Assembly (NCBI GenBank): GCA_003416985.1 | Contig: QVIN01000015.1 | Span: 55,666 to 119,665, forward strand | Direction of reading: 5' to 3' | Origin: Duganella sp. BJB480 | Lineage (GTDB): Bacteria; Pseudomonadota; Gammaproteobacteria; Burkholderiales; Burkholderiaceae_D | Length of the DNA: 64,000 nucleotides | Part shown: piece by piece, positions 28,221-36,833 of the stretch | How the letters are laid out: the number at the start of each line of letters is the position of its first letter | How positions within the stretch are numbered: the stretch's first letter is position 1 | Translations under genes and position numbers: made by a program | The notes under the pieces: generated by a model | Seen by the model: the letters and a program-made list of their open reading frames with translations, nothing else | Database searches by the model: none | Told to the model about the DNA's origin: nothing

Positions 28221-28310
28221 TTGGGGTCAAGTCTGACATTCGGACACGAGCTCTGCTGTAAGTACGTGCTTACAGCAGAGCTCGTGTCCGAATGTCAGAC
28301 TTGACCCCAA
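28221..28310. repeat. 90-bp near-perfect palindrome (REP-like)
   Basis: The sequence reads the same on both strands from 28221 to 28310 except for one base pair near the centre: 44 of 45 pairs match. The arm starts TTGGGGTCAAGTCTGACATT. It lies between two convergent genes, seven bases after one stop and two bases before the other. It could fold into a huge hairpin that terminates transcription from both sides. The GGGGTCA outer motif resembles REP-type or transposase-associated repeats. Confidence 0.85.
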
Positions 28311-28312
28311 TT

Positions 28313-29638
28313 TTATTTGGTGCTTTTGCGGTCGTAGGTGACGGTTTTGTCGGCGACGTTGACGGTGGCGTTGCCGGGGCCGCTGACGTGGACGTCGGCC
28401 TGGCCGGTCCACAGCTGGCGCCCGTGCAGGCTGCCCGAGCCGCTCAGTTGCGCGACCAAGGTGTCGGTCTTGCCTTCGAGTTTGACCTCGCCCGGACCGT
28501 GCATGTTGAGCTTGACGTTCTTGCAGGCGGTGGTGGCGCTCAGGTCGCCTGAGCCGCTGAGCTCGGCGTCGAGCGCGTCGCTGACCTTGTTCAGGATGAT
28601 GTTGCCCGGCCCGCGGCTGCGCGTGACCGCGCGCGCCACCTGCAGCGCCTGCCCCTCCAGATCCCCCGAGCCGCTCACTTCCGCGCTGAGCACGCCCACG
28701 CTGCCCGACAGGTTCATATTGCCCGGCCCGCTGAGCAGGGCGCGCGCGCTCGGCGCCATCAGGCCGCGCACGGTCAGGTCGCCCGAGCCGTGCACCTCGG
28801 CGTCGAATTTCTTGATGGCGCCGGACAGGCAGGCTTCGCCGGGACCGTGCAGGATGGCGCTGGCCGCCTCGATGTTGAGCGCGCAGGCCTCGAGGTCGCC
28901 CGAACCGGCGATCTCGACGCGGATTTCCTTGGCCGCGCCGTGCAGCGACACCGAACCCGGCCCGTGCATCGAGGTGTTGATCTTGTTGGCGTGCAGGTCG
29001 TCGAGGTCGAGGTCGCCCGAGCCGGTGACCGACAGGTTCACGTCCTGCGTCATGCCGCCGGCGCTGACGTCGCCCGGACCGCTCATGGTCAGGTTCAGGC
29101 TGGCCGCCTTGAGCGTGCGCAGGTCGAGGTCGCCGCTGCCGGAGGCCTCGACCGTCAGATCGCGCACGCTGCCGCTGGCGTGCACGTCGCCGGGGCCTTC
29201 CGAGGCCAGCGTCAGTTGTTGCCCCTGGAATTGTTGCAGATCAACGTCACCGCTGCCGGAGTTGCGTAGGCTCTTCAGACCGGCCGCGCTGATGCGGATG
29301 GTCATCGGCGGCTTGTTGTCCTTGCCCCAGCTGAAATTGAAGGTCCAGCCCTTGATTTTCGTGCGCGGCTGGCGCACGGTGAGGGTGTCGCCGCTGACCG
29401 AGGTTTCGATGTCGGCGAACTGGCGGCGCAGGCCGGACAATTCGATCGTGTTGCCCGGCTGCGCCGTGACGATCACCCGGAACGGGCCGCTGATGGCGAG
29501 CTTGCTGAAGGCCGCGACGGTGCGCGTTTCGGTGCCGGTGCTGTCGTCCTGCTTGGTGTCGGCCAAGGCGGCGGTGCCGGCCAGCGATGCCAGCAACAGG
29601 GCGGAAACCAGCGCGGTGTGTTTGATCGTCTGCTTCAT
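28313..29638 (-). CDS. Exported DUF2807 (GIN-domain) protein with alternating GSGD/GPG repeats
   Basis: This 441-residue protein has a signal peptide (TALVSALLLASLAGTAALAD). From about residue 130 onward 16 short motifs alternate strictly, GSGD (or GSGS) then GPG, roughly every 20 residues, which predicts a long right-handed beta-helix of the DUF2807 type. The N-terminal block AFSKLAISGPFRVIVTAQPG is the classic start of that domain. The start at 29638 fits the signal peptide better than 29743. Probably periplasmic or surface located; the biochemical role of the family is unknown. Confidence 0.85.
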   Translation of the reverse strand: MKQTIKHTALVSALLLASLAGTAALADTKQDDSTGTETRTVAAFSKLAISGPFRVIVTAQPGNTIELSGLRRQFADIETSVSGDTLTVRQPRTKIKGWTFNFSWGKDNKPPMTIRISAAGLKSLRNSGSGDVDLQQFQGQQLTLASEGPGDVHASGSVRDLTVEASGSGDLDLRTLKAASLNLTMSGPGDVSAGGMTQDVNLSVTGSGDLDLDDLHANKINTSMHGPGSVSLHGAAKEIRVEIAGSGDLEACALNIEAASAILHGPGEACLSGAIKKFDAEVHGSGDLTVRGLMAPSARALLSGPGNMNLSGSVGVLSAEVSGSGDLEGQALQVARAVTRSRGPGNIILNKVSDALDAELSGSGDLSATTACKNVKLNMHGPGEVKLEGKTDTLVAQLSGSGSLHGRQLWTGQADVHVSGPGNATVNVADKTVTYDRKSTK

Positions 29639-29854
29639 ATTGTTCTCGATGATGGGAAGTGGCGAGGATTGAACGATATGACAATTGCCGCCCGGCGGCG
29701 CGCGGAATGGGACGGACGCGCGTAACAGGGGGATCAGCTGCAAAATATCGGTGGTGAACCGTGATTCAACTTCGGCCCGGCGACGCCGTTAAATGTCATA
29801 ATGGACGCCAGCATGTATTGCCGGGGAATACCTGTGCGGATCAAGGGAGTACAC

Positions 29855-30040
29855 ATGATCAGATATATGGGAACCAAAAATACAGAGGATGGCTCGGTGC
29901 TGTATATTTTTTTGATTAACGGCTTGCAGAAGGAAATTCGGGAAAGCGCCTTGAAACAATATCCTGGCTGTTACGAAGCCCTTCCGGCCACGGCCAAGGC
30001 GCGCATCAGCGCCAACCGCTCCTGGCTGTCGAAACTATAA
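29855..30040 (+). CDS. Small hypothetical protein
   Basis: A 61-residue protein starting MIRYMGTKNTEDGSVLYIF and ending SANRSWLSKL. The ATG at 29855 is preceded by AAGGGAG; an in-frame ATG at 29801 lacks such a site. Its stop overlaps the start of the next gene (TAATG), so the two are probably made together. No family is recognised. Confidence 0.6.
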   Translation: MIRYMGTKNTEDGSVLYIFLINGLQKEIRESALKQYPGCYEALPATAKARISANRSWLSKL

Positions 30041-30555
30041 TGCCGTCCTTTCCGGGTGTGCTGCGCGGCGCCCTGGCCGCCGGGCTGGCGGCCGCCTGCT
30101 GCGCGGCCGGCGCTCAGTCGGTGCCGACCACCTTCGGCACCATCATCGGCAACGGCCTGCTGTGCCGCGACCAGACCGACAACCTGTATTTCTACGACTA
30201 TCTGCTCAAGGCCTTCGGCCCGGCGTACAAGCACGACGGCGGCGCCTACTGGTTCAAGACCGACGGCGCCAGCCTGTGGGGCACGCCGATTTCCGAGGTC
30301 ATGGTCAGCGACGACACCAGCACCTATATCTTCGTCGGCGCCGTGGCCGAGGCCACGCCGGAGGAGCTGGAGCGCGCCATCATTGCCCAGGTCGGCCTGC
30401 ATTATGCGAGAATCGACAGTTCGGCGTATCCGGTGCGCGAGGCCAAGCCGGCCAGCCGCATCGTCTACTTCGACACCAAATCCAAGATTTACTGCGCCAA
30501 GTTCAAGCCCTTGCCGCCGGTGCAGCCGCCGCCGGTGCGCCAGCGCTTGAAGTAG
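30040..30555 (+). CDS. Hypothetical exported protein
   Basis: This 171-residue protein has a signal peptide (GALAAGLAAACCAAGAQS). The mature part has NGLLCRDQTDNLYFYDYLLK and a second cysteine near YCAKFK that could form a disulfide. It ends with a proline-rich tail. I do not recognise the family. It starts one base before the end of the small gene upstream, and gspA follows 18 bases later, so the three may form an operon. Confidence 0.65.
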   Translation: MPSFPGVLRGALAAGLAAACCAAGAQSVPTTFGTIIGNGLLCRDQTDNLYFYDYLLKAFGPAYKHDGGAYWFKTDGASLWGTPISEVMVSDDTSTYIFVGAVAEATPEELERAIIAQVGLHYARIDSSAYPVREAKPASRIVYFDTKSKIYCAKFKPLPPVQPPPVRQRLK

Positions 30556-30573
30556 CGCATCGCCAGGGTCTTC

Positions 30574-32283
30574 ATGTACACGCATTTTTTCAATCTGAAA
30601 CAGTCGCCGTTCTCCATCGCGCCCGATCCCCGCTACCTGTTCATGAGCGAACGCCATCGCGAGGCGCTGGCGCATCTGTTGTACGGCGTCGGCAGCGGCG
30701 GCGGCTTCGTGCTGCTGACCGGCGAGATCGGCGCCGGCAAGACCACCGTGTGCCGCTGCTTCATGGAGCAGATCCCGGACAATTGCAAGCTGGCCTATAT
30801 CTTCAATCCCAAGCTGTCGGTGGAGGAGCTGCTGCTGTCGATCTGCGACGAGTTCGGCATCGCGCTGGCGCCGCAGGGGCGGATCAGCGTCAAGGGCTAT
30901 GTGGACGCGATCAACGCCTACCTGCTCGACAGCCACGCGCAGGGCCGCAACAACGTGCTGATCATCGACGAGGCGCAGAACCTGTCGGCCGAGGTGCTGG
31001 AGCAGCTGCGCCTGCTGACCAACCTGGAGACCAGCGAGCGCAAGCTGCTGCAGATCATCCTGATCGGCCAGCCGGAGCTGCGCGCGATGGTGGCGCGGCC
31101 GGAGCTGGAGCAGCTGGCGCAGCGGGTGATCGCGCGCTATCACCTGGGCTCGCTGAGCGAGGCGGAGACCGGGGCGTATATCGAGCACCGGCTGGCGGTG
31201 GCGGGCGCGGCGGCGATCGCGCCGTTTCCGCGCCGGCTGATGGGGCTGGTGCACAGCCTGGCCAAGGGCGTGCCGCGCCGTATCAATCTGCTGTGCGACC
31301 GGGCGCTGCTGGGGGCGTATGTCGAGAACCAGCCGCAGGTGACGCGCAACATCCTGCGCAAGGCTGCGGCGGAGGTGTTCGCCCGGCCCGACGGCGTGGC
31401 GGGCGGCGAGGGCGGCAGGACCGGCGCGGCGCGCTGGCCCTGGGTGGCGGCCGGCGTGCTGGGCGGGGTGATCCTCAGCGTGGCGGGCTGGCAGCTGGCG
31501 GCGCGCGACGCCAAGCCGGCCTTGCCGGGCGCGCAGGCCGCTTCGGCGCCGGTGGCGGCGCCCAGGGCGACGCTGGCCGTGGCCGCGCCGGGGGCTGTGT
31601 CTCGGGCGGCGCCTGCTGGTTCCGCGACTGTGCCGGCAGCCAAGGTGGCGCTGGCCGGTTCCGCGTCCGCATTGGGTGGAGAGGGAGCGCAGGGCGGCAG
31701 CGCGGCGGCCTTGCGCCAACTGGCGGCGATCTGGGGGCTGGCGCTGCCGGACGGCGAGCCTTGTCCGACGGCGGCGCGCCTGAATCTGCGCTGCCTGCAG
31801 GTCAAGGGCGGCATGGCGGAGTTGCGGCTGCTGGACCGTCCGGCGATGCTGACGCTGCACGACGATCCGACCGCGCCCAACTATGTGCTGCTGACGGCCA
31901 TCGACGACGGCGGCGCGACCATCGTCGCGCCCGGCGGCAAGCCGCAGCGCATCGGCCTGGACGCGCTGACGGCGCGCTTCGACGGCGAGTTCACCACCTT
32001 CTGGCGCGCGCCGCGCAGCTGGCGCGACGAGGTCTCGGGCGGCGATCACGGTCCCGACGTGGACTGGCTGGCGCGGCGCCTGGCCCAGATCTACGGGCTG
32101 AAGAAGCCGCTGGACGATCAGCCGCTGAGCGCCGGCCTGCGCGCGCGCCTGGTCGATTTCCAGACCGAGCAGCATCTCAAGGCGGACGGCGTGGCCGGTC
32201 CGAAAACTTTCATCCGGCTGTATCAGCTGGGCGGCGTGCAGGAGCCGCGCCTGTTGGCGGCCGGCGCCGGGGCGGGGAAATAA
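30574..32283 (+). CDS. gspA: GspA/ExeA-type AAA ATPase of type II secretion
   Basis: This 569-residue protein starts MYTHFFNLKQSPFSIAPDPR, as in ExeA. It has a Walker A GEIGAGKT at residues 50-57 and Walker B NVLIIDEAQN near 127-136. A membrane segment (WPWVAAGVLGGVILSVAGWQ) near residue 290 and an Ala/Pro-rich periplasmic linker precede a C-terminal peptidoglycan-binding domain (near GLRARLVDFQTEQHLKADGV). ExeA with ExeB helps insert the secretin ring through peptidoglycan. gspB follows at once. No other secretion genes are in the window. Confidence 0.9.
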   Translation: MYTHFFNLKQSPFSIAPDPRYLFMSERHREALAHLLYGVGSGGGFVLLTGEIGAGKTTVCRCFMEQIPDNCKLAYIFNPKLSVEELLLSICDEFGIALAPQGRISVKGYVDAINAYLLDSHAQGRNNVLIIDEAQNLSAEVLEQLRLLTNLETSERKLLQIILIGQPELRAMVARPELEQLAQRVIARYHLGSLSEAETGAYIEHRLAVAGAAAIAPFPRRLMGLVHSLAKGVPRRINLLCDRALLGAYVENQPQVTRNILRKAAAEVFARPDGVAGGEGGRTGAARWPWVAAGVLGGVILSVAGWQLAARDAKPALPGAQAASAPVAAPRATLAVAAPGAVSRAAPAGSATVPAAKVALAGSASALGGEGAQGGSAAALRQLAAIWGLALPDGEPCPTAARLNLRCLQVKGGMAELRLLDRPAMLTLHDDPTAPNYVLLTAIDDGGATIVAPGGKPQRIGLDALTARFDGEFTTFWRAPRSWRDEVSGGDHGPDVDWLARRLAQIYGLKKPLDDQPLSAGLRARLVDFQTEQHLKADGVAGPKTFIRLYQLGGVQEPRLLAAGAGAGK

Positions 32284-32284
32284 T

Positions 32285-32983
32285 ATGTCGTATATTTTGG
32301 AAGCATTGAAGAAGGCGCAGGCGGAGCGTCAGCTGGGCAACGCGCCCACGCTGCACGCGCCGACCTTGCACGGGACGGAGCGCGAGGCGGCCGGCGGCAT
32401 GTTAAAGAAGCCGCTGGTGCTGGCGCTGCTGGCGATGGGCGCGGCGGTCGTGGTGTTGCTGGTTCTGGTGCTGCGCCCGGCACAGCAGCCGGCAGGCATG
32501 CCGCCGGCCACGCCTGCGCCGATGCCGGCGCCGACAGCGGCGGCGCCGGCCGTCGCCCCAGCGCCAGCGCCTGCGCAGATGCCGGCTGCCCAGGCCGTCA
32601 ACGTTCAGCCGGCAGCCAGCGCACCGCAGGCGGCGCCCTTGCCGCCGCCGGTGGCGACCGTGACGCCGGCGCCGCGCCCACATCCATCGGCGCAGCCCGC
32701 CGAGCAGGCAGCCGTGGCCGACCAGGCCGCCAAGCCGGCCGCCGCGCCGGAAGAGCCGGTCCAGAACCTGCGCGACCTGCCGGAACCGATACAGCGTTCC
32801 ATTCCGCACATCGCGGTCGGCGGCTACATTTATTCCAAGAATCCGGCCGACCGCCTGCTGTTGATCGACAAGATCCTGCGCCATGAGGGCGAGGAGGTCG
32901 CTCCCGGCCTGGTCCTCGAGAAACTGCAGCCGCGCGAGGCGGTGTTCAATTTCAAGGGCTATCGCTACCGCGTTCCGTATTAA
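32285..32983 (+). CDS. gspB: General secretion pathway protein GspB
   Basis: This 232-residue protein has the diagnostic N-terminus MSYILEALKKAQAERQLG, one membrane span near residues 42-62, a long Ala/Pro linker, and the conserved GspB domain at the end (IAVGGYIYSKNPADRLLLID, then FNFKGYRYRVPY). It partners GspA in secretin assembly. It starts two bases after gspA ends. Confidence 0.9.
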   Translation: MSYILEALKKAQAERQLGNAPTLHAPTLHGTEREAAGGMLKKPLVLALLAMGAAVVVLLVLVLRPAQQPAGMPPATPAPMPAPTAAAPAVAPAPAPAQMPAAQAVNVQPAASAPQAAPLPPPVATVTPAPRPHPSAQPAEQAAVADQAAKPAAAPEEPVQNLRDLPEPIQRSIPHIAVGGYIYSKNPADRLLLIDKILRHEGEEVAPGLVLEKLQPREAVFNFKGYRYRVPY

Positions 32984-33052
32984 AAGCTGTCATCCGCCCG
33001 TCATGTGGAAATGATATTTTTCTATCATTGAAATTCATGCACGGGAAATACG

Positions 33053-33247
33053 ATGAAACACCTGAAATTGCTGCCGCTGCTGATCGCCGCCGCCTTCGCC
33101 GTTCCACGCGCCCACGCCGCCGACCAACAGCCATCCACGCAACAGGAGACCAGCACCCATGTCGCCGGTCTCATCTGCATCGGCTTGCTGATGCTGGGCG
33201 CGCGCGGCGCCCGCAGCGAACGCTTCAAGGCCCTGAACGAGGAGTAA
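33053..33247 (+). CDS. Small exported or membrane hypothetical protein
   Basis: A 64-residue protein with a signal peptide (LLPLLIAAAFAVPRAHAAD), a short hydrophilic stretch rich in Gln/Thr and a second hydrophobic segment VAGLICIGLLMLGARGAR with basic residues after it. It could span the inner membrane with its middle in the periplasm. No PEP-CTERM motif is present. Family not recognised. Confidence 0.55.
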   Translation: MKHLKLLPLLIAAAFAVPRAHAADQQPSTQQETSTHVAGLICIGLLMLGARGARSERFKALNEE

Positions 33248-33317
33248 GGCCCTGCCGTGCCCGCGCCGATGTTGCTGCGTATAATGGCGGCGACGAGATG
33301 CTGTGGAGAGACAGGCA

Positions 33318-33863
33318 ATGCAACAAGACATACCGGCGCGTGAGCGCACTGTACTGGCCGTGGTCGGAACCTCGGGCAGCGGCAAGACCACGCTGCTGGA
33401 GGTGCTCATCGCCGGCCTGGCCGCACGCGGGCTGAAGGTCAACGTCGTCAAGCACAGCCACCACGACCTGGAGCTCGAGCCGCCGCACAAGGACAGCGCG
33501 CGCCTGCGCATGGCCGGCGCGGCCGAGGTGATGGTGGCGTCGCCGTTCCGGTTCGCCATCGTGCGCGAGCTGCGCGGTGCGCCGGAGCCGTCGCTGGATG
33601 AGCAACTGGACCGCCTCGCGCCCGCCGACCTGATCCTGCTGGAAGGCTTCAAGTCCTATCCGGTCGCCAAGCTGGAGGTGTATCGCGCCGCCGCCGGCAA
33701 GCCGCCGCTGTATCCGGACGACGGACGCGTGATCGCGGTCGCCTCCGACCAGCCGGCGCCGGCGGACCTGCGGCCGGGCGTGGACTGGCTGGATGTGAAC
33801 CAGCCCCCGGCGGTACAGGCCTGGCTGGAGGCCTATTTGAAAAAAGTTTCGTCCCACACCTAA
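33318..33863 (+). CDS. mobB: Molybdopterin-guanine dinucleotide biosynthesis protein MobB
   Basis: This 181-residue GTP-binding protein has a P-loop GTSGSGKT at residues 17-24, the [12 protein letters not shown] switch and [11 protein letters not shown], all typical of MobB, which assists MobA in attaching GMP to molybdopterin. The ATG at 33318 is preceded by GAGAG; an in-frame GTG at 33303 is less likely. No other molybdenum cofactor genes are in the window. Confidence 0.92.
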   Translation: MQQDIPARERTVLAVVGTSGSGKTTLLEVLIAGLAARGLKVNVVKHSHHDLELEPPHKDSARLRMAGAAEVMVASPFRFAIVRELRGAPEPSLDEQLDRLAPADLILLEGFKSYPVAKLEVYRAAAGKPPLYPDDGRVIAVASDQPAPADLRPGVDWLDVNQPPAVQAWLEAYLKKVSSHT

Positions 33864-33916
33864 AGTTGGCCGCAGAACGTCCGTAAAAGAAGTGATACGC
33901 CTTATTGGAGGATCAC

Positions 33917-34117
33917 ATGGACATTTCAGGTATTGCTCAAGCGGCAACCACGATCGCGGACACCGGCACCAAGCAGGCGGTCGGCGTGGCGGTGTTGAAG
34001 AAGGCCCAGGACATCCAGGCGTCCAGCGCCGCGGCCCTGATCGAGGCGATTCCTCCGGTGCCGTCGGCGCCGAACCTGCCTTCGCACCTCGGCAACACGA
34101 TCAACACGACAGCCTGA
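33917..34117 (+). CDS. YjfB family putative motility protein
   Basis: This 66-residue protein reads [20 protein letters not shown], followed by [25 protein letters not shown], which matches the small YjfB family. The ATG at 33917 follows GGAGG closely. The family is linked to motility in some bacteria by regulation only. It lies 53 bases after mobB. Confidence 0.75.
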   Translation: MDISGIAQAATTIADTGTKQAVGVAVLKKAQDIQASSAAALIEAIPPVPSAPNLPSHLGNTINTTA

Positions 34118-34308
34118 GCGGCGTCGTTGCGGCCCGCCCGGCGCCGCCTTACCGTCCTGCGCGCCGCCCGGTGCGCAGCGTGCCGGGGCGTTCCTGCGTC
34201 CGGCGTAGTTTCCCGATGTGAACCCGGTCAACAGAATGATGCGTAGTCGCGTTATTGCTGGTACGCTGCGTCTGCTCGGCAGTGTTGAAAAAAATCGGAA
34301 AAAAAACT

Positions 34309-34334
34309 GTAAGGCCGGCCCGCCATTGGCCGAC
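34309..34334 (+). promoter_or_regulatory. Candidate ECF-sigma promoter of the bufferin operon
   Basis: GTAAGG at 34309-34314 and CGAC at 34331-34334 are separated by exactly 16 bases and end 62 bases before the bufA1 start. As I recall, bufferin operons of Caulobacter are driven by the ECF sigma factor SigF at GTAACC-N16-CGAA sites. The match is by eye and the sigma factor is not in the window. The rest of the 34118-34396 gap shows nothing else that I can support. Confidence 0.45.
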
Positions 34335-34396
34335 TACCGTACAGTTGCAGACGATTTGCGTTGCACAACCTAACTTCATCCTTGAGGAGACTTACC

Positions 34397-34669
34397 ATGA
34401 ACAAACGTCAAGCCCTGATCGCCGCCGCCCTGGCCACCGTCTGCGCCGCATCCGCCGCCACCGCTTCGGCCGCGACCGCGTCGGCCTCGGCTGAAAAAGA
34501 GAAGTGCTTCGGCATCGCCAAGGCCGGCCAGAACGATTGCGCCGCCGCCAACGGTTCGCACTCCTGCGCCGGCCAGTCCAAGACCGACAACGGCGCCGCC
34601 GAGTGGAAATACGTGGCCAAGGGCACCTGCGAAAAAGCCGGCGGCAAGACTGCTGCGCCAGCCAAGTAA
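34397..34669 (+). CDS. bufA1: Bufferin precursor BufA1 (DUF2282), RiPP metallophore
   Basis: This 90-residue precursor has a signal peptide ([20 protein letters not shown]) and a core with four cysteines: [27 protein letters not shown] and GTCEKAGGK. This is the BufA1/DUF2282 pattern, whose cysteines are modified by a BufB enzyme into thiooxazole-type rings and which bind copper in the periplasm. The ATG at 34397 is preceded by GAGGAG. The modifying enzyme fusion and DoxX follow on the same strand. Confidence 0.88.
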   Translation: MNKRQALIAAALATVCAASAATASAATASASAEKEKCFGIAKAGQNDCAAANGSHSCAGQSKTDNGAAEWKYVAKGTCEKAGGKTAAPAK

Positions 34670-34691
34670 TCGCGCGGCCGGTCGCGGAGCC

Positions 34692-36338
34692 ATGTCCTCG
34701 CCAGGTCCAGCGCAGCCGATGCCGGGCGTGGGCGTGGGGCTGAGGGCTCCGCATTACCGGCAATTCATCGAGCAGCGGCCGCGCGCCGCGTGGCTCGAAG
34801 TCCACACCGAGAATTATCTCGATCAAGCCGGCTGGGACTGGCACGTGCTGCAGCAATTGCGGCGCGATTATCCGATCAGCCTGCATGGCGTCGGCCTGGG
34901 ACTGGGCTCGGCGCGCGGCTACTCCGAACAGCATCTTGACCGCGTGCGCGCCCTGGTGGAGCGGGTGGAGCCCATGCTGGTGTCCGAACATCTGTGCTGG
35001 AGCGCCGTCGGCGACCGGCAACTCAACGATTTACTCCCGTTGACCTTGGACCTGGCCGCGCTCGACCTGCTGTGCGCGCGCGTGGGTCGGGTGCAGGATG
35101 TGCTCAAGCGCCAGCTGCTGCTGGAAAACGTGTCGACCTATGTGCGCTTCCACGCGGACGCGATGAGCGAGGCGGAGTTCATGGCGGCACTGGCGGCGCG
35201 CACCGGCTGCGGCCTGCTGCTCGACATTAACAATCTCTACGTCAACCAGTGCAACCACGGCGAGGACGCGCTGGCCGCGATCGCCGCGATCCGGCCCGGC
35301 ATGGTGGGCGAGATGCATCTGGCCGGCCATCTGGTGACGCCGGAAGCGGTGATCGACCATCACGGCGACACTGTGGCCGAGCCGGTCTGGCGGCTGTACG
35401 AGGCGGCGTTGCGGCGCTTCGGCGCGCTGCCGACCCTGATCGAATGGGATACCGACATCCCCGAGCTGAGCGTGTTGCTGGGCGAGGCGGAGAAGGCCGA
35501 TGCGCTGCATCGCCAATACGCCGCCGTCACCGTGGCCGATGCGCCGCGCCCGGCCGTGAAGACGGCGACCGACAATCAGGCGCTGGCCGCCACCCAGCAG
35601 ACCTTCGCCAGCGCGCTGTTCGATGCGCGCCAGACGCCGGCCGCGCTGGCGTTGTTCAAGGGCGAGCACAACGAGCACTGTTACGCGCTGTATCGCGGCA
35701 ACCTCAGCGCCACCTGGAGCAAGACGCTGGGCGCGGCCTATCCGGTGATCCAGCAGTTGGTGGGCGAGGAATTCTTCGGCGGCCTGGCGCAGGCGTACGG
35801 ACGCGCCCATCCCTCCGATAGCGGCGACCTGAACCGCTTTGGCGCGCACTTCGCCGTCTTCCTGCGCGCCTTCCCGCACGTGGCCGACTACCCGTACCTG
35901 CCGGACATGGCGACGTTGGAGTGGACCCTGCACCGCGCCCACTACGCGCCGTCGGCGGACGGCGTGACCGCGCAGCAGATGGCGGCGCTGACGCCGGAGC
36001 AGGTCGAGACGGCGCGGCTGACGCTGCATCCGGCCTGCACGCTGCTGGCGTCGGAGTGGGCGACGATACCGCTGTGGCAGGCGCACCAAGCCGGCAGCGG
36101 CGTGCCGTTCCCGGCCGAGCTGGCGGCGCCGGATTACGGGCTGGTCACGCGGCCGCGCTGGAAAACCCAGGTGCTGCCGCTGACGGCGGCCAGCCACGCG
36201 GCCTTGTCGGTGCTGGCGGCGGGCGGCGCGTTCGGCGCGGCGCTGGACGCGGCCTTCGAGCGCGACGACGACTACGACATCGCCGCCAATTTGCAGCAAT
36301 GGATAGATCACGCATTGATTGTCAGGATAGACGCCTAG
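34692..36338 (+). CDS. Fused BufB-BufC: MNIO (DUF692) enzyme plus DUF2063 partner
   Basis: This 548-residue protein joins two proteins that are normally separate. Residues 1 to about 280 are the multinuclear iron-dependent oxidase BufB ([67 protein letters not shown]), with conserved His/Glu/Asp ligands. Residues from about 295 are BufC/DUF2063 ([33 protein letters not shown]). There is no stop or frameshift at the join. It should bind BufA1 and modify its cysteines in the cytoplasm. It lies 22 bases after bufA1; doxX follows 27 bases later. Confidence 0.9.
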   Translation: MSSPGPAQPMPGVGVGLRAPHYRQFIEQRPRAAWLEVHTENYLDQAGWDWHVLQQLRRDYPISLHGVGLGLGSARGYSEQHLDRVRALVERVEPMLVSEHLCWSAVGDRQLNDLLPLTLDLAALDLLCARVGRVQDVLKRQLLLENVSTYVRFHADAMSEAEFMAALAARTGCGLLLDINNLYVNQCNHGEDALAAIAAIRPGMVGEMHLAGHLVTPEAVIDHHGDTVAEPVWRLYEAALRRFGALPTLIEWDTDIPELSVLLGEAEKADALHRQYAAVTVADAPRPAVKTATDNQALAATQQTFASALFDARQTPAALALFKGEHNEHCYALYRGNLSATWSKTLGAAYPVIQQLVGEEFFGGLAQAYGRAHPSDSGDLNRFGAHFAVFLRAFPHVADYPYLPDMATLEWTLHRAHYAPSADGVTAQQMAALTPEQVETARLTLHPACTLLASEWATIPLWQAHQAGSGVPFPAELAAPDYGLVTRPRWKTQVLPLTAASHAALSVLAAGGAFGAALDAAFERDDDYDIAANLQQWIDHALIVRIDA

Positions 36339-36365
36339 TGGCGACTAACTAATTTTGAAAGCGCA

Positions 36366-36833
36366 ATGATGAAAACTATCCTCGGCTGGCACCAACACAT
36401 TTCCCGCTACGACGCGGCACTGACCGCGTGGGGCGGTTCCCTTATGAGCCTGGCGTTGCGCTGGTACGTGGGCTGGCAATTCTTCAAGGCCGGCCTGGTC
36501 AAGGTCGGCGACTGGGGCGCGACGCTGGCGCTGTTCCATGACGAATACAAGGTGCCGCTGCTGCCGCCGGACTTGGCGGCCTACTTCGGCGCTGCCGGCG
36601 AGCTGGCGCTGCCGGTGCTGTTGTGCGTGGGATTGGTGTCGCGGCCGGCGGCGCTGGCGCTGTTCCTGGTGAACGCGATGGCGGTGATTTCCTACCCGCA
36701 GTTGCTGACCTTCGAGTGCCCGGCCGCGATCAATGACCACTTCTACTGGGGCGCGATGCTGCTGGTGCTGGTGGCCTACGGTCCGGGCAAGTTGTCGCTG
36801 GACGCCTGGCTGGCCGGGCGCCGCGCCGCTTAA
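36366..36833 (+). CDS. DoxX family inner-membrane protein
   Basis: This 155-residue protein has four hydrophobic segments and the DoxX pattern LRWYVGWQFFKAGLVKVGDW near residue 30, then LPPDLAAYFGAAGELALPVL. DoxX members are frequent partners of DUF2282/DUF692 (bufferin) operons. The role there is not established; electron transfer or membrane support has been suggested. An ATG one codon later (36369) is possible. Confidence 0.85.
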   Translation: MMKTILGWHQHISRYDAALTAWGGSLMSLALRWYVGWQFFKAGLVKVGDWGATLALFHDEYKVPLLPPDLAAYFGAAGELALPVLLCVGLVSRPAALALFLVNAMAVISYPQLLTFECPAAINDHFYWGAMLLVLVAYGPGKLSLDAWLAGRRAA

